This document shows positions 44,746-54,473 of a DNA stretch of 64,000 bases, piece by piece. Location of the stretch: positions 310,001-374,000 of the forward strand of contig CAVPHY010000024.1 of assembly GCA_963704855.1 (NCBI GenBank), given 5' to 3'. The position numbers and the translations under genes were made by a program. How positions within the stretch are numbered: the stretch's first letter is position 1; every line of letters begins with the position of its first letter. The stretch comes from SZUA-36 sp963704855 (lineage in GTDB: Bacteria > Pseudomonadota > Gammaproteobacteria > Xanthomonadales > SZUA-36). The notes under the pieces are model-generated. The model did no database searches. It was not told the origin of the DNA and saw only the letters and a list, made by a program, of their open reading frames with translations.

Positions 44746-46023
44746 TCAATTGGTTACCAGCACCGTATCGGCGCTGCGAAACTGGTCAATGCTCGAGATT
44801 ACAACGAGCTCGCCTTCTTCCAGGCCGCCCACGACTTCCACTGCCGCCAGGCTGCGCGCGCCGATTTCGATGGATCGGCGATGCGCCACGCTATCGTCGT
44901 CCAGCACATAGGCAATCCGGCTGCCGCCACTGTCGAGAAACTGACCGCGCGGTAGTGTCAGCACTTTCTTCTTTTCTTCCATCAGGATGCGTGTGGTCAA
45001 TCGTTGGTTCTGTCTTAACCCCGCCGGCATGCCGGCCGCAAAGCGGACCCTGGTCGTGACCTGGTTCTGGATTATTTCAGGTGAGACGGAAACCAGTGTT
45101 GCGGGGTATCTCTCATTTCCGACCAGTACCTCGGCCGGCATGCCAAGACCGAGATCGTCGGCATAGCTTTCGGGGACCTGTGCCTCGATCTCGAACGCGG
45201 ACAGGTCAACTACGGCCATTACCACCTGGTTGCGGCTGACGGCGGCTTTTTGATCCACCATCAGGTTGCCGACAATACCGTTGACCGGGGAACGCATATT
45301 CAGGTCATCGACCTGGCGCAATAGATCCTGCACCAGCATCGACTGGCGCTGGACCTGTAACTCACGGGTTTTCAGTTCAAAGACTAGCCGCTCGTCATCC
45401 AGCCTGGCATCGGCCACTGCGTGTTCGTGTGCGAGTTTGGCAGTCTCCAGGTCATCCTTGGTTTTTTCGAAATCAATCTCGGAAATGGCTTTTATTTTGT
45501 AGCCTGACTCAGCACGGCGGCGTTCGCGTTCGGCTGCAACCAGTGTGACCTTGGTGAGATCGATGTTCTTACGGTTATCCAGTGCTTTTTGCTTGGTTTC
45601 TATCCGTTGCCGGTCGTACTCAACGCTTAAGCTGTCGAGGCTGGCCTGTTCCTGCTGAAGCTGGTTTTGCAGTTCCGGGCTGTCAATAATTGCCAGTGGC
45701 TGGCCTTCATCAACCGCGGCTCCCGCTTCCGCCAGCAACGTAATGGTACCCGCAGCCGGTGCAAATAACGACGGGCTGATGGCAGCAACAACGCGCCCCT
45801 GCACCGAGACATCCCGCACCAGGTCGCTACGTGTCACCGAAGCGAACCGCAGCCGGTCCCTGGGTATGGAAATGCTGGAACCCGCCCAGCGTTGCAATGA
45901 TGGCAACAGGAACCATGCAGCAAGGACGGCCACCAGGATTCCCGTACCAATGAGCATGCGCCTACGGCCTTTTGGCCTCGCCTGTATTACAACGTCCTGG
46001 GATGAAGTGTCTGCGATTCTCAA
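44746..46023 (-). CDS. HlyD/MacA-like periplasmic adaptor of the ABC exporter
   Basis: Adaptor of 425 aa. The cytoplasmic N-terminus has a QARPKGRRR anchor-flanking stretch, then one TM (MLIGTGILVAVLAAWFLLPS). Next are the first lipoyl half, a long coiled-coil hairpin (about residues 115-250, rich in Glu, Arg, Gln and Leu), the second lipoyl half (MRSPVNGIVGNLMVDQKAAV) and the barrel. The start is TTG at 46023 behind GGGGAG. It is the first gene of the four-gene exporter operon; the outer-membrane partner is elsewhere. Confidence 0.87.
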   Translation of the reverse strand: MRIADTSSQDVVIQARPKGRRRMLIGTGILVAVLAAWFLLPSLQRWAGSSISIPRDRLRFASVTRSDLVRDVSVQGRVVAAISPSLFAPAAGTITLLAEAGAAVDEGQPLAIIDSPELQNQLQQEQASLDSLSVEYDRQRIETKQKALDNRKNIDLTKVTLVAAERERRRAESGYKIKAISEIDFEKTKDDLETAKLAHEHAVADARLDDERLVFELKTRELQVQRQSMLVQDLLRQVDDLNMRSPVNGIVGNLMVDQKAAVSRNQVVMAVVDLSAFEIEAQVPESYADDLGLGMPAEVLVGNERYPATLVSVSPEIIQNQVTTRVRFAAGMPAGLRQNQRLTTRILMEEKKKVLTLPRGQFLDSGGSRIAYVLDDDSVAHRRSIEIGARSLAAVEVVGGLEEGELVVISSIDQFRSADTVLVTN

Positions 46024-46144
46024 TGGTGCACTCCCCTGATCTATACATAGTTCAGACGCGGGTAAGGCTAAATTGGTTACTCCGTCTCGGGGAATTGGAT
46101 GACACTAAGGTGCGAAAGACTTAAACCGCCGGGTTACTGCAGGC

Positions 46145-47071
46145 TTATTGCAAACCCATCAGTACACGCATATGCATTTCCACACACCTTGCCAGGCTAT
46201 GTACTTCGTAGCCACCCTCAAGACTGGAAACAACCCGTCCAGAAGCAAAGGTATCCGCGACCCGGACGATTTCCTCCATAACCCAGCGGAAATCAGCGTC
46301 GGTCAGGTTGACGTAGGACATATCATCATCGCGGTGCGCGTCAAAACCGGCGGAGACGAAGATCATTTCGGGCTGGAACTGCTCGAGGGCCGGCAACCAG
46401 TGATTGGTGATCGCCGCACGGAATTCGGTGCTGCCTGAGGATGCTTCAAGCGGAATGGAGATCACCCGTTCACTGTTTTCCGGTAAGTTTGTGTAGGGGA
46501 AAAAGGGGTGCTGAAACATTGAGCAATAGAGCACCCTGTCATCACCGATGAGAATATTCTCGGTGCCGTTGGCCTGGTGAACATCGAAATCCACGACGGC
46601 CACCTTCTTTAAACCATGCACAGCCAGTGCATGTTTCACACCCACGGCAAGATTGCTATATATACAGAACCCCAGGGCCCGGTCGCTTTCAGCGTGGTGT
46701 CCGGGTGGACGTACGCAGCAGAATGCATTTCTGATTTGGCCGCTCATCACCTGGTCTACGGCCAAAACGACAGAACCGGCTGCACGTTTGGCAGCCTGCA
46801 GGGTGCCCGGGCTGATAACCGTGTCCGGATCAAGACGGACATAACCCTTTCGCGGCATCACTTCATCGATCATCGCAAGGTATTCAGGGGTGTGTGCACG
46901 CAGCAGTTGTTCCCGTGTGACCTCTGGGGCATCCACGTACCTGATGAGGTCAGAAATCCTCGAAGCAAGCAATCGGTCTTCAATTGCCGACAGGCGCTTG
47001 GCGTTTTCCGGGTGACCCTCGCCAGTATCGTGGTCGTGGCAGTCAGGATGGCTTATAAATGCGGTACTCAA
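46145..47071 (-). CDS. Histone-deacetylase-family zinc deacylase
   Basis: Zn-dependent deacylase of the HDAC/AcuC/polyamine-deacetylase superfamily, 308 aa. Visible motifs are GHPENAKRL, RPPGHHAE with the catalytic His pair, DFDVHQANGTENI with Zn ligands Asp and His, SAGFDAHRDD with the third Asp ligand, and LEGGYE. The usual DVHHGNGT reads DVHQANGT; the second His is not a ligand. The start is probably TTG at 47071, eight bases after AGGAG; the in-frame TTG at 47077 is too close. It is divergent from the Pat-type acetyltransferase, so acylation and deacylation enzymes share one promoter region. Confidence 0.9.
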   Translation of the reverse strand: MSTAFISHPDCHDHDTGEGHPENAKRLSAIEDRLLASRISDLIRYVDAPEVTREQLLRAHTPEYLAMIDEVMPRKGYVRLDPDTVISPGTLQAAKRAAGSVVLAVDQVMSGQIRNAFCCVRPPGHHAESDRALGFCIYSNLAVGVKHALAVHGLKKVAVVDFDVHQANGTENILIGDDRVLYCSMFQHPFFPYTNLPENSERVISIPLEASSGSTEFRAAITNHWLPALEQFQPEMIFVSAGFDAHRDDDMSYVNLTDADFRWVMEEIVRVADTFASGRVVSSLEGGYEVHSLARCVEMHMRVLMGLQ

Positions 47072-47107
47072 GGGCAAATCTCCTCACTTTTGCGCTGCCC
47101 AGTCTAG

Positions 47108-47113
47108 TATAAT
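47108..47113 (+). promoter_or_regulatory. Perfect -10 hexamer for the Pat-like gene
   Basis: TATAAT, 43 bases before the start codon. The -35 side is weak, so activator dependence is possible. Confidence 0.45.
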
Positions 47114-47155
47114 TGCACGGCACAAAACACGAAAAATATGGATTAATTTGCCCTC

Positions 47156-49843
47156 ATGAACCAGCATTATCTAACATCGTTATTCACACCGAATAAAATC
47201 GCGCTTTTTGGCGCCAGTGACAGGGAAAATTCTGTCGGTGGCGTGGTATTCCGAAACCTGCTTTCAGCCGGTTTTGAAGGCCAGATTTTTGCTATCAACC
47301 CAAAACACGATAAGGTGCAGGGTGAAAAGGCCTATGCCTCCCTGGCTGATGTTGGCGAGTCGATAGACCTGGCGGTGGTCGCTACACCAGCGAGTACGAT
47401 CCCCGCTATCGTTGAAGCCTGTGGCGAGCACGGTATCAAGATGATGCTGATACTGTCGGCAGGTTTTCGTGAGATCGGCGATGAAGGCAAAAAGCTTGAA
47501 GACAGGGTGACCCAACTGGTTGAGCGTCACGGCATACGCCTGATGGGCCCCAACTGTCTCGGCCTGATGCGGCCGGACAAAAAACTCAACATCACCTTTG
47601 GTCATAACGTTGCGAAAGAAGGTAACCTGGCGCTTGTTTCGCAGTCCGGAGCCATTTGCACGGCCATTCTTGACTGGGCGGAACTGAATGACATCGGTTT
47701 TTCTGCCGTTGTTTCCACGGGTATTGGCGCCGATCTTGATTTTGGTGATTATCTCGATTACCTGGTCTCGGATCCCCTTACCAAGAGTATCCTGCTCTAT
47801 ATCGAGGGTATTACGGATTCCCGCCGCTTCATGAGCAGCTTGCGTGCCGCGGCCCGTATCAAACCGGTTATTGCCCTGAAGGTTGGACGTCACGCGGCAG
47901 GCGCCGAGGCGTCCATGTCCCACACCGGTGCGCTCGTGGGTAGCGACGAAACATTTTCATCCGCCCTTTCACGCTCAGGTGTGTTGCGGGTGCAAAGCGT
48001 CTCGCAACTTTTTGCCGCCGCCAAGGTGCTGTCACGCTCGCACTACCGCGTAGCGTCTGACCGCCTGGTAATCATTACCAACGGTGGTGGCCCGGGTGTG
48101 ATGGCAGCGGACCGGGCAACCGACCAGGGTATCCAGCTGAGTACGTTAAGCGATGAAACCATGAACGCACTCAACGGCGTGCTGCCGGGTGTCTGGTCCC
48201 ACGGCAACCCGGTGGACATCATTGGTGATGCACCTCCTGAGCGTTACAGTGAAGCCGTCGAAATCTGCCTCGCAGACCCCGGCGTGGATGGCGCAATCGT
48301 CATCCTGACGCCACAGGCCATGACTGCACCCACCCTGGTTGCTGAAGAGATCATCAAGACAGCAGAGAAATGCAAGAAACCGATTCTGACCTGCTGGATG
48401 GGCGGCAAACAGGTGGAAGAAGCCCGGCAGCTGCTCAATGAGGCGCGCATACCCGACTTCATGATGCTTGAAGACGCCGTGGATGCTTTTTCATTTATCG
48501 GAACTTACAACCGCAACCAGCGTTTACTGCTGCAGACACCGGCCAGGCTAAGCAGTGGCCAGGCATCTGCAGATAAAGACGGGGCCCGTCTCATTATCGA
48601 GGGTGTTCTGACTGAAAGGCGCAAGGTTCTGACCGAACCGGAATCGATGGCCATTCTGAATGCATTCAAGATTCCCGCCGCAGAAAATGCCGTGGCCACC
48701 TCGCCCAACCAGGCCCTGGTAATTGCCGAAACCATTGGTTATCCGGTCGCGATGAAGGTGTTGTCGACCGACATTTCGCATAAGTCCGATACCGGTGGCG
48801 TCCGTTTGAACGTCAACTCCGCCCACGAGGTCAGGGGCGCCTACCGTGAAATGATGGAGCAGGTGGAGAAGAATGCGCCGGACGCAAAAATTATTGGTGT
48901 GACGATTGCTAAAATGTACCGTAATCCGAATGCCCGGGAGTTGATGATCGGCATCGTCCGGGACCCGGTTTTCGGGCCGGTTATCAGCTTCGGCAGTGGC
49001 GGAACCATGGTCGAGGTCATGGGTGATTCAGCCATTGCCCTGCCGCCGCTTAACCACCGGCTTGCCCAGGATCTTGTCGATCGTACCAAGGCGGCCAAGA
49101 TGTTAGGCAGTTTCCGGAACATGCCGGCAGCCAACATGGAAAAGCTGATTGAAGTTCTCATCAATGTTTCGAACATGGCGTGCGAACTGCCGTGGATCAG
49201 GGAGATGGATATCAACCCCTTGCTGGTCGATGAAAACGGCGTCGTGGCAGTGGATGCGCGCATCCGGGTCGGTTATCCGAAACCATCCACCGATCCGTAC
49301 AACCACCTGGCCATCCATCCTTACCCCATTCATCTCATCACTGAAGAGCAACTGAATGATGGTACGGATATCATCATCCGGCCCATACGGCCGGAAGATG
49401 CCGAGATCGAACAGGCGTTCATTCGCGGCTTGTCGGCCGAATCCAAGTACTTCCGGTTCATGAACTCGATACATGAGCTCAGCCTGGAAATGCTGGTTCG
49501 TTTCACCCAGATCGATTATCACAACGAGATGGCCCTGGTTGCCATTAACCCCGATCCGAAGGGCGAAGAGGAGATCGGCGTTGCAAGGTACATGACCAAC
49601 CCGGACAAGAAGACCTGCGAGTTTGCCATCGTTGTATCAGATAAATGGCAGGGCAAGGGTATCGCCCGTCTGCTTATGCAGAAGCTGATCGATATCGCCC
49701 GCAACCGGGGGCTCGAGGTGATGGAAGGCCAGGTCCTGGCCAATAACTACAGGATGCTCGAGTTGATGATGTCGCTCAATTTCCAGGTCAGCAATGATCC
49801 GAATGATCCGGGTATCAAACTGGTGGTGACCCGTCTGAACTAA
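47156..49843 (+). CDS. Pat-type protein lysine acetyltransferase (NDP-forming acyl-CoA synthetase + GNAT)
   Basis: Large protein of 895 aa. Domains in order: CoA-binding (about 1-135, starting FTPNKIALFGASDRENSVGG), succinyl-CoA-ligase-like (about 150-460, with SMSHTGALVGSD keeping the family His), ATP-grasp (about 480-700), and a C-terminal GNAT domain (about 725-895, with SDKWQGKGIARLLMQKLI for acetyl-CoA binding). This is the layout of Pat/PatZ (YfiQ), which acetylates and silences acetyl-CoA synthetase and other enzymes. An active acyl-CoA synthetase half is not excluded. It is divergent from an HDAC-like deacylase, its possible counterpart. Confidence 0.92.
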   Translation: MNQHYLTSLFTPNKIALFGASDRENSVGGVVFRNLLSAGFEGQIFAINPKHDKVQGEKAYASLADVGESIDLAVVATPASTIPAIVEACGEHGIKMMLILSAGFREIGDEGKKLEDRVTQLVERHGIRLMGPNCLGLMRPDKKLNITFGHNVAKEGNLALVSQSGAICTAILDWAELNDIGFSAVVSTGIGADLDFGDYLDYLVSDPLTKSILLYIEGITDSRRFMSSLRAAARIKPVIALKVGRHAAGAEASMSHTGALVGSDETFSSALSRSGVLRVQSVSQLFAAAKVLSRSHYRVASDRLVIITNGGGPGVMAADRATDQGIQLSTLSDETMNALNGVLPGVWSHGNPVDIIGDAPPERYSEAVEICLADPGVDGAIVILTPQAMTAPTLVAEEIIKTAEKCKKPILTCWMGGKQVEEARQLLNEARIPDFMMLEDAVDAFSFIGTYNRNQRLLLQTPARLSSGQASADKDGARLIIEGVLTERRKVLTEPESMAILNAFKIPAAENAVATSPNQALVIAETIGYPVAMKVLSTDISHKSDTGGVRLNVNSAHEVRGAYREMMEQVEKNAPDAKIIGVTIAKMYRNPNARELMIGIVRDPVFGPVISFGSGGTMVEVMGDSAIALPPLNHRLAQDLVDRTKAAKMLGSFRNMPAANMEKLIEVLINVSNMACELPWIREMDINPLLVDENGVVAVDARIRVGYPKPSTDPYNHLAIHPYPIHLITEEQLNDGTDIIIRPIRPEDAEIEQAFIRGLSAESKYFRFMNSIHELSLEMLVRFTQIDYHNEMALVAINPDPKGEEEIGVARYMTNPDKKTCEFAIVVSDKWQGKGIARLLMQKLIDIARNRGLEVMEGQVLANNYRMLELMMSLNFQVSNDPNDPGIKLVVTRLN

Positions 49844-49947
49844 ACCGCGGCGCTCACGCTCATTTGCCTTGATGCTATTGCCGCAGGAAGTAAGTATCCT
49901 TACCCGGCGTTTGCCTATTGCCGTAAACAAACAGGACGGGTAAGGAT

Positions 49948-50442
49948 ATGAGTTTCTGGAAGAACAAGCACCTCATGATCGCCACGCTGATGGCGCCGGT
50001 ACTGGGCCTGGTCAGTTATTTCGGTATGGGTTTCCTGTTCGGAGAGAGGCCTCAGCCGTCCGAGGCCGGAAAGAGTTACAAGCTGGTTGAAAAACCCAAC
50101 TGCCGTTACAGCAGCGGTCTTTGTGGTCTGAAAAACGTTGATTTCGAGTTGACGCTGACCTTTGAGCGTCTCGAAAACGGCCGCCTGCTATTGAACCTGG
50201 TTTCAGAAAACCCGCTCGACGGCATCAAGCTGGCGCTGATTGAAAGTGCAGACGACGACAAAGAACCACTCGATATGAAACCGACCAGTGGTGATGGTTT
50301 GAACTGGTCCCTCGATATCGCTCTCCCCGATCCTCAAAACGACCGCCTGCGCCTGGTGGCGTCATCGCGGGAGGTGCTTTATTTTGGTGATGTCGCAACG
50401 AAATTCACTGCTGTTGAAAGCGAAAGCGAAAGTTCAGATTAG
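49948..50442 (+). CDS. Membrane-anchored hypothetical protein
   Basis: Unrecognised, 164 aa. One N-terminal TM (HLMIATLMAPVLGLVSYFGMGFLFG) precedes a soluble region of about 125 residues with two Cys (NCRYSSGLCGL). Beta-strand-like stretches follow, then an acidic Ser/Glu tail. The start has GGGTAAGG upstream. It follows the Pat-like gene by 104 bases and converges with the TPR gene; the 35-base gap there shows only a short AACC/GGTT dyad. A periplasmic domain is the likely topology. Confidence 0.65.
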   Translation: MSFWKNKHLMIATLMAPVLGLVSYFGMGFLFGERPQPSEAGKSYKLVEKPNCRYSSGLCGLKNVDFELTLTFERLENGRLLLNLVSENPLDGIKLALIESADDDKEPLDMKPTSGDGLNWSLDIALPDPQNDRLRLVASSREVLYFGDVATKFTAVESESESSD

Positions 50443-50477
50443 ATTCAGCGATGCGGGGACTTTGAATGCCGGTTTCG

Positions 50478-52706
50478 TTAACCTGAACCAGGGTTGAAAG
50501 TCAGCGATGCTTCCAGTTGTGTGGTCATGTCCGACCTGAGCCAGTCAACGATGGCTATGTATGCTGGATCATCCTGCAGCGACGCGTGGTTACGGTTGAG
50601 TTCGGTGCTCCAGCGCCACCTCAAGCGAAAACCATCATCGACCAGTTTTTGAAGTGCGGCAATCGCAGCGGACTTTTGACCCAGCAAGGCCAGCGCATCG
50701 ACTTTTGCGATACCCATCGGGTAATTGGCTGCACCCCGGACATATAACTCATCGAAGCGTTGCACGATGACATTGAGCAGGGTTTCCGCCTGCACTTTCT
50801 GGCCATCGAGTAATAGCAAGTGGGCTAGGTCAACGGCCTTTTGAATATTCAATACGTCCACCGTGGGCGGCTGTTCAAGGCACTCGGGTAACAATTTGCG
50901 GTACCAGCCGAGTGCTTCCTCGTAACTGCCCGAGGCGATGGCGGCATCCTGTACCAGGTGCAGAATCGTATTCTCCGAGCCCCAGCGATCCTCCAGTTGA
51001 TTGGCAAGGTAGGCGCGCGCGATCGCCAGGGCCTTTTCTTCCTCACCTGTCACTTTAAAAAAATACGCTTGCACCGCCAATGGAACCGGCTGATTGTCAC
51101 CGACTGCGAAGGCCTCCTCGAGTCGTTGTTTTGCCATTTCGAAATTACCCAACGAGATATAAATCAATGCGGAAGTTGAGGGTTGCTCATAATCGGCCGG
51201 GTCCAGTATCTGGCCCTGGTCCGACCAATAAGCGGCCTTGTAAAGCTGTCCGCTCAGGATGGTCGACAGGCCCGAGCCATGGGCGGCGTAAGGGTTGCCT
51301 GGATTGATCTGTGCAATCCTGTCGAATGCAAGCTGTGCGTCCTCGAACTGGCCCAGGGCGATTTCGGAGCGTCCCAGGTCATGGTATAGAGAGACGGATA
51401 AGGGGTCCAACTCCAGGGCGCGACGGATGACCGGCAAGGCTTCCCGGTGACGCTCTTCATCACGCAGGTAATCAGCGTAAATGTCCAATGCATCCACGCT
51501 GTTGGGGTTGAGCTCAATCGCGTATTTGAATGTGTTTTCGGTGTCATCCCTGCCCAATGCGTAGCGGTACAAGCCGAACACGGCCTGGCCATAGCTGTTT
51601 TCCGGATCTTCAGAGATGGCCTGTTCGATTTGCTGCTGGCCATTGTCCAGCATCATTTGCACGGTTATTGCACCGGTATGCGCCAGCTGGGCATAGGCAT
51701 GTGCCAGGCCAATCCTCGCCTCCGTGTAATCAGGGTCGATCTCTATCGCCTGCTCAAACTGGGCCTTTGCTGCCCTTAACGCGTCAAAGGACTGGTTCAT
51801 AAATATTTGCCGGCCCTTGATGTAGGCGGCATGCGCGTCGAAATTCAGTGTCGGTTTCTGGCTTATGCGGGTACGTTCACCGGGTGACAGGGTCGTCGCG
51901 AGCTGGGTCGCAATGGCCTCGGCTATCTCGCCTTGAATCGTAAAGACATTTTCGAGTGTGAGTTCCCGGTCGTAGGTCTGGGCCCACAAATGCTCATCCG
52001 TTTCGGCGTTGATCAATTGCATATTGATGCGTACATTTCCACCTGACTGTTGTATGCCACCTTCCAGGATCGCGGTGGCGCCGAGTTCCAGCCCGATTTC
52101 ACGTAAATTTTTGATGGTATCGCGGTACTGCAAAACCGAGGTGCGCGATATCACTTTCAATGAGCCGATATTGGCCAGGCGGGTCAGCAGGTCATCGTGT
52201 ATGCCATCGGCAAAAAAGGTCGTTTCCTCCTGTTTGCTGCGGGTTGTGAAGGGCAGCACCGCGATTGATTTATTGTCCTGGGCGCTCTGCCGAGATGCCT
52301 CCAGCGCCTGCTCGGCCCCTGCCTGGCGTGCCTGCTCGAAGATTGCTGTTTCGCGCTGTGGCGACAACACGAACTTGTCAAAGCTGAAATAACCCAGCGC
52401 CAAAGCCAGCACCAGCATGATCATCCGGTCAAGCTTTTTGCCGGCATGCGCCGGTATGGGCTGGCTGCGGTCTACATCACCATCTTTTTTGAGACCTTCG
52501 GGTGTTAGCTGAAAAACCCAGGCAAAAATCAAGACCGGAAAAAAGCCAATAGCGAACACGATGACCACCAATCGGGCCGGCGTGTCACCGAAACCGAATA
52601 AAGGGAAGATCGTCTCACTGACCTGGATCAGTAACCACGCCGTAACGATATAGGCGGCTCCGACCCTCAGGACATTGCGGCGTTTTAATTCATTGAAAAA
52701 CAACAT
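50478..52706 (-). CDS. CadC/adenylate-cyclase-associated type TPR membrane protein
   Basis: Protein of 742 aa. The N-terminus MLFFNELKRRNVLRVGAAYI starts a region with three TM segments (about 15-35, 42-65 and 95-115). A FlgO/TolB-like domain follows (about 150-290: SIAVLPFTTRSKQEETTFFA, DGIHDDLLTRLA), then many TPR units to the end. This architecture is common in marine gammaproteobacteria, usually with an added HTH or cyclase domain, which is missing here. It probably takes part in envelope-linked signalling or scaffolding. The gene stands alone with respect to operons. Confidence 0.8.
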   Translation of the reverse strand: MLFFNELKRRNVLRVGAAYIVTAWLLIQVSETIFPLFGFGDTPARLVVIVFAIGFFPVLIFAWVFQLTPEGLKKDGDVDRSQPIPAHAGKKLDRMIMLVLALALGYFSFDKFVLSPQRETAIFEQARQAGAEQALEASRQSAQDNKSIAVLPFTTRSKQEETTFFADGIHDDLLTRLANIGSLKVISRTSVLQYRDTIKNLREIGLELGATAILEGGIQQSGGNVRINMQLINAETDEHLWAQTYDRELTLENVFTIQGEIAEAIATQLATTLSPGERTRISQKPTLNFDAHAAYIKGRQIFMNQSFDALRAAKAQFEQAIEIDPDYTEARIGLAHAYAQLAHTGAITVQMMLDNGQQQIEQAISEDPENSYGQAVFGLYRYALGRDDTENTFKYAIELNPNSVDALDIYADYLRDEERHREALPVIRRALELDPLSVSLYHDLGRSEIALGQFEDAQLAFDRIAQINPGNPYAAHGSGLSTILSGQLYKAAYWSDQGQILDPADYEQPSTSALIYISLGNFEMAKQRLEEAFAVGDNQPVPLAVQAYFFKVTGEEEKALAIARAYLANQLEDRWGSENTILHLVQDAAIASGSYEEALGWYRKLLPECLEQPPTVDVLNIQKAVDLAHLLLLDGQKVQAETLLNVIVQRFDELYVRGAANYPMGIAKVDALALLGQKSAAIAALQKLVDDGFRLRWRWSTELNRNHASLQDDPAYIAIVDWLRSDMTTQLEASLTFNPGSG

Positions 52707-52834
52707 GCTCTTTTGTACCCAGGCAATGTATCTACAGGGAGAGTATAGGGTGAACAGGCATTTGTTTCACAGGCATCAAAGCTCATGACACACCCGTGAG
52801 CGGAATCGATAGAGCCGGGATGGAAATGAAAACT

Positions 52835-54343
52835 TTAGTGACTGGCCTTACCTGCCAGACCAAGTACCTTGTCCATGGCATCAAATATTTCGTTTTGCTC
52901 CATCACGCCGTTGATGTGTTCGGCGCCCGGTCCGCGTGCGTAAACTGCAACATCTTCACCGCCATGCGCATCATCTTCAGCCGGGATCGCTGCTTGCTGA
53001 ATATAATTTTTGTCATTGACCGTGTCGGTATCCGATACATCAGGCCTTGCTCCACCTACCCAGGCAGCACCCGGACCCACGTAATAACCGAGGGTTGTGA
53101 AGGGTTTTTCATCACCCATCAGTTTGGGTTTGCCCCTGGGCTTGCCTGACGAGTCATTGGAGTCGACCTTTCCGAGTATCGGGTTACCACGCGTGGGGTA
53201 GCCGCTGAAGTTAAAGGTATGCGAGTGATCGGCGGTGACGATGATAAGGGTGTCATCGGGGTTGGACATCTCATCGGCTACGGCAACGGCGTCGGCGAAG
53301 GCAACACCATCGGTCAGGGCCCGGTATGCATTGTTATCGTGGTGACCGTGATCGATCCGTCCACCTTCAACGAGGAGGAAGTATCCCTCGGGATTACGGC
53401 TGAGTATCTCAATGGCGAGTTTTGTCATTTGTGCCAGCGATGGCTCCCCGCCCGTATCTTCAACACGATCTGCCTCGAAGTTCATGTGGTCGCTTTCGAA
53501 CAGGCCCAGCAAGTGGTCGGTGGATTGTGGATCAATGGCATCAAACTGTGGCTGGTTCCAGATGTAGGCTGAATTCGGGTATTTCTGCACCCATTCCTGC
53601 GCCAGGTTGCGGTTGTCCTGACGGCCATCTGTGGTATCTGCACCTTCGGGGTCCACGATATCGTACGGCAGAAACTTGATGCGGCCGCCGCCCAGGGCCA
53701 CTTCAATACCATCACCAAAGGGAAATTCAATCAACTGCGAGGCGATGTCAGTGCATCCGTTTTGCCTGGCCTCTTCGGTCAGATCACGGTCGTTTTCCCA
53801 GTCGCGCTCGGGTGCGTGTGCAAAAGTAGCAGCAGGGGTTGCATGTGTTAACCGCGTGGTTGTCACGATCCCGGTTGCTTTGCCGGCAGATTCCGAAAGC
53901 TCGAGTAGCGAAGGTAAATGCTGTCCCCTGGCGGATGCGCAGTTTCGGCGCGTGGCTTCACTGCTGACACCGATCAATCCCGCGTTTGTTTTTTGCCCCG
54001 ACATGATGGCTGTTGCCGTGCCCGCAGATTCCCCGACCTGCTGGTTTACCGCATAGGTTTTTGACAAGGCTACATGCGGGAAACGCTCAAATGACAGGAT
54101 GTTCTCCTCACCCGGCATGCCCTTTTGCTGGCCATCGAGAATCCGGATGGCGGTCACAGTGCTGACGCCCATGCCGTCACCGATAAACAGGATCACATTT
54201 TTGGCAACAGGTGAAAGTGTAACTCCGGTCTGGTTGGTGGGCGCTGCGTTCGAGCGCTCAGCAGTCGTCCCGCAAGCAGTGGCCAGCAGACAGAGACCTA
54301 CCCCGATACCGATGCAGGCCCGATGTAGTAGCAATGAGTCCAT
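52835..54343 (-). CDS. phoA: Alkaline phosphatase, lipoprotein type (PhoA family)
   Basis: Periplasmic phosphomonoesterase, 502 aa. The N-terminal signal ends in a lipobox (LLATAC), so it is probably a lipoprotein, unlike E. coli PhoA. The metal-site start VILFIGDGMG, the nucleophile region GESAGTATA, the ligand set VEGGRIDHGHHDNN and TADHSHTF, and late HGGEDVAVYARGP are present. At the nucleophile the usual Asp-Ser is Glu-Ser. It is divergent from an amidase, with an FNR-type palindrome between them. No Pho box was recognised. Confidence 0.93.
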   Translation of the reverse strand: MDSLLLHRACIGIGVGLCLLATACGTTAERSNAAPTNQTGVTLSPVAKNVILFIGDGMGVSTVTAIRILDGQQKGMPGEENILSFERFPHVALSKTYAVNQQVGESAGTATAIMSGQKTNAGLIGVSSEATRRNCASARGQHLPSLLELSESAGKATGIVTTTRLTHATPAATFAHAPERDWENDRDLTEEARQNGCTDIASQLIEFPFGDGIEVALGGGRIKFLPYDIVDPEGADTTDGRQDNRNLAQEWVQKYPNSAYIWNQPQFDAIDPQSTDHLLGLFESDHMNFEADRVEDTGGEPSLAQMTKLAIEILSRNPEGYFLLVEGGRIDHGHHDNNAYRALTDGVAFADAVAVADEMSNPDDTLIIVTADHSHTFNFSGYPTRGNPILGKVDSNDSSGKPRGKPKLMGDEKPFTTLGYYVGPGAAWVGGARPDVSDTDTVNDKNYIQQAAIPAEDDAHGGEDVAVYARGPGAEHINGVMEQNEIFDAMDKVLGLAGKASH

Positions 54344-54396
54344 TCCAGATCCTTGTTTTTCCCCAGCCTTTATATACCGCGCTGATATACATCTTG

Positions 54397-54410
54397 TTGA
54401 TTTGTATCAA
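54397..54410. promoter_or_regulatory. Perfect FNR/Anr palindrome between phoA and the amidase
   Basis: TTGATTTGTATCAA matches TTGAT-N4-ATCAA at all 10 positions. It lies 54 bases upstream of phoA and 64 bases upstream of the amidase start, so it could control either. Confidence 0.6.
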
Positions 54411-54473
54411 CGCACCTAACATTTACCCCTGTCCTGATACTTTTTTTCGTCGTAATCAATCCGGCACTGGAAG

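Noticed and set aside
46591..46640. Loss of activity in the HDAC-like protein from HQANGT in place of HHGNGT
   Set aside because: The Zn ligands Asp and first His are kept and HQxNGT occurs in other family members.
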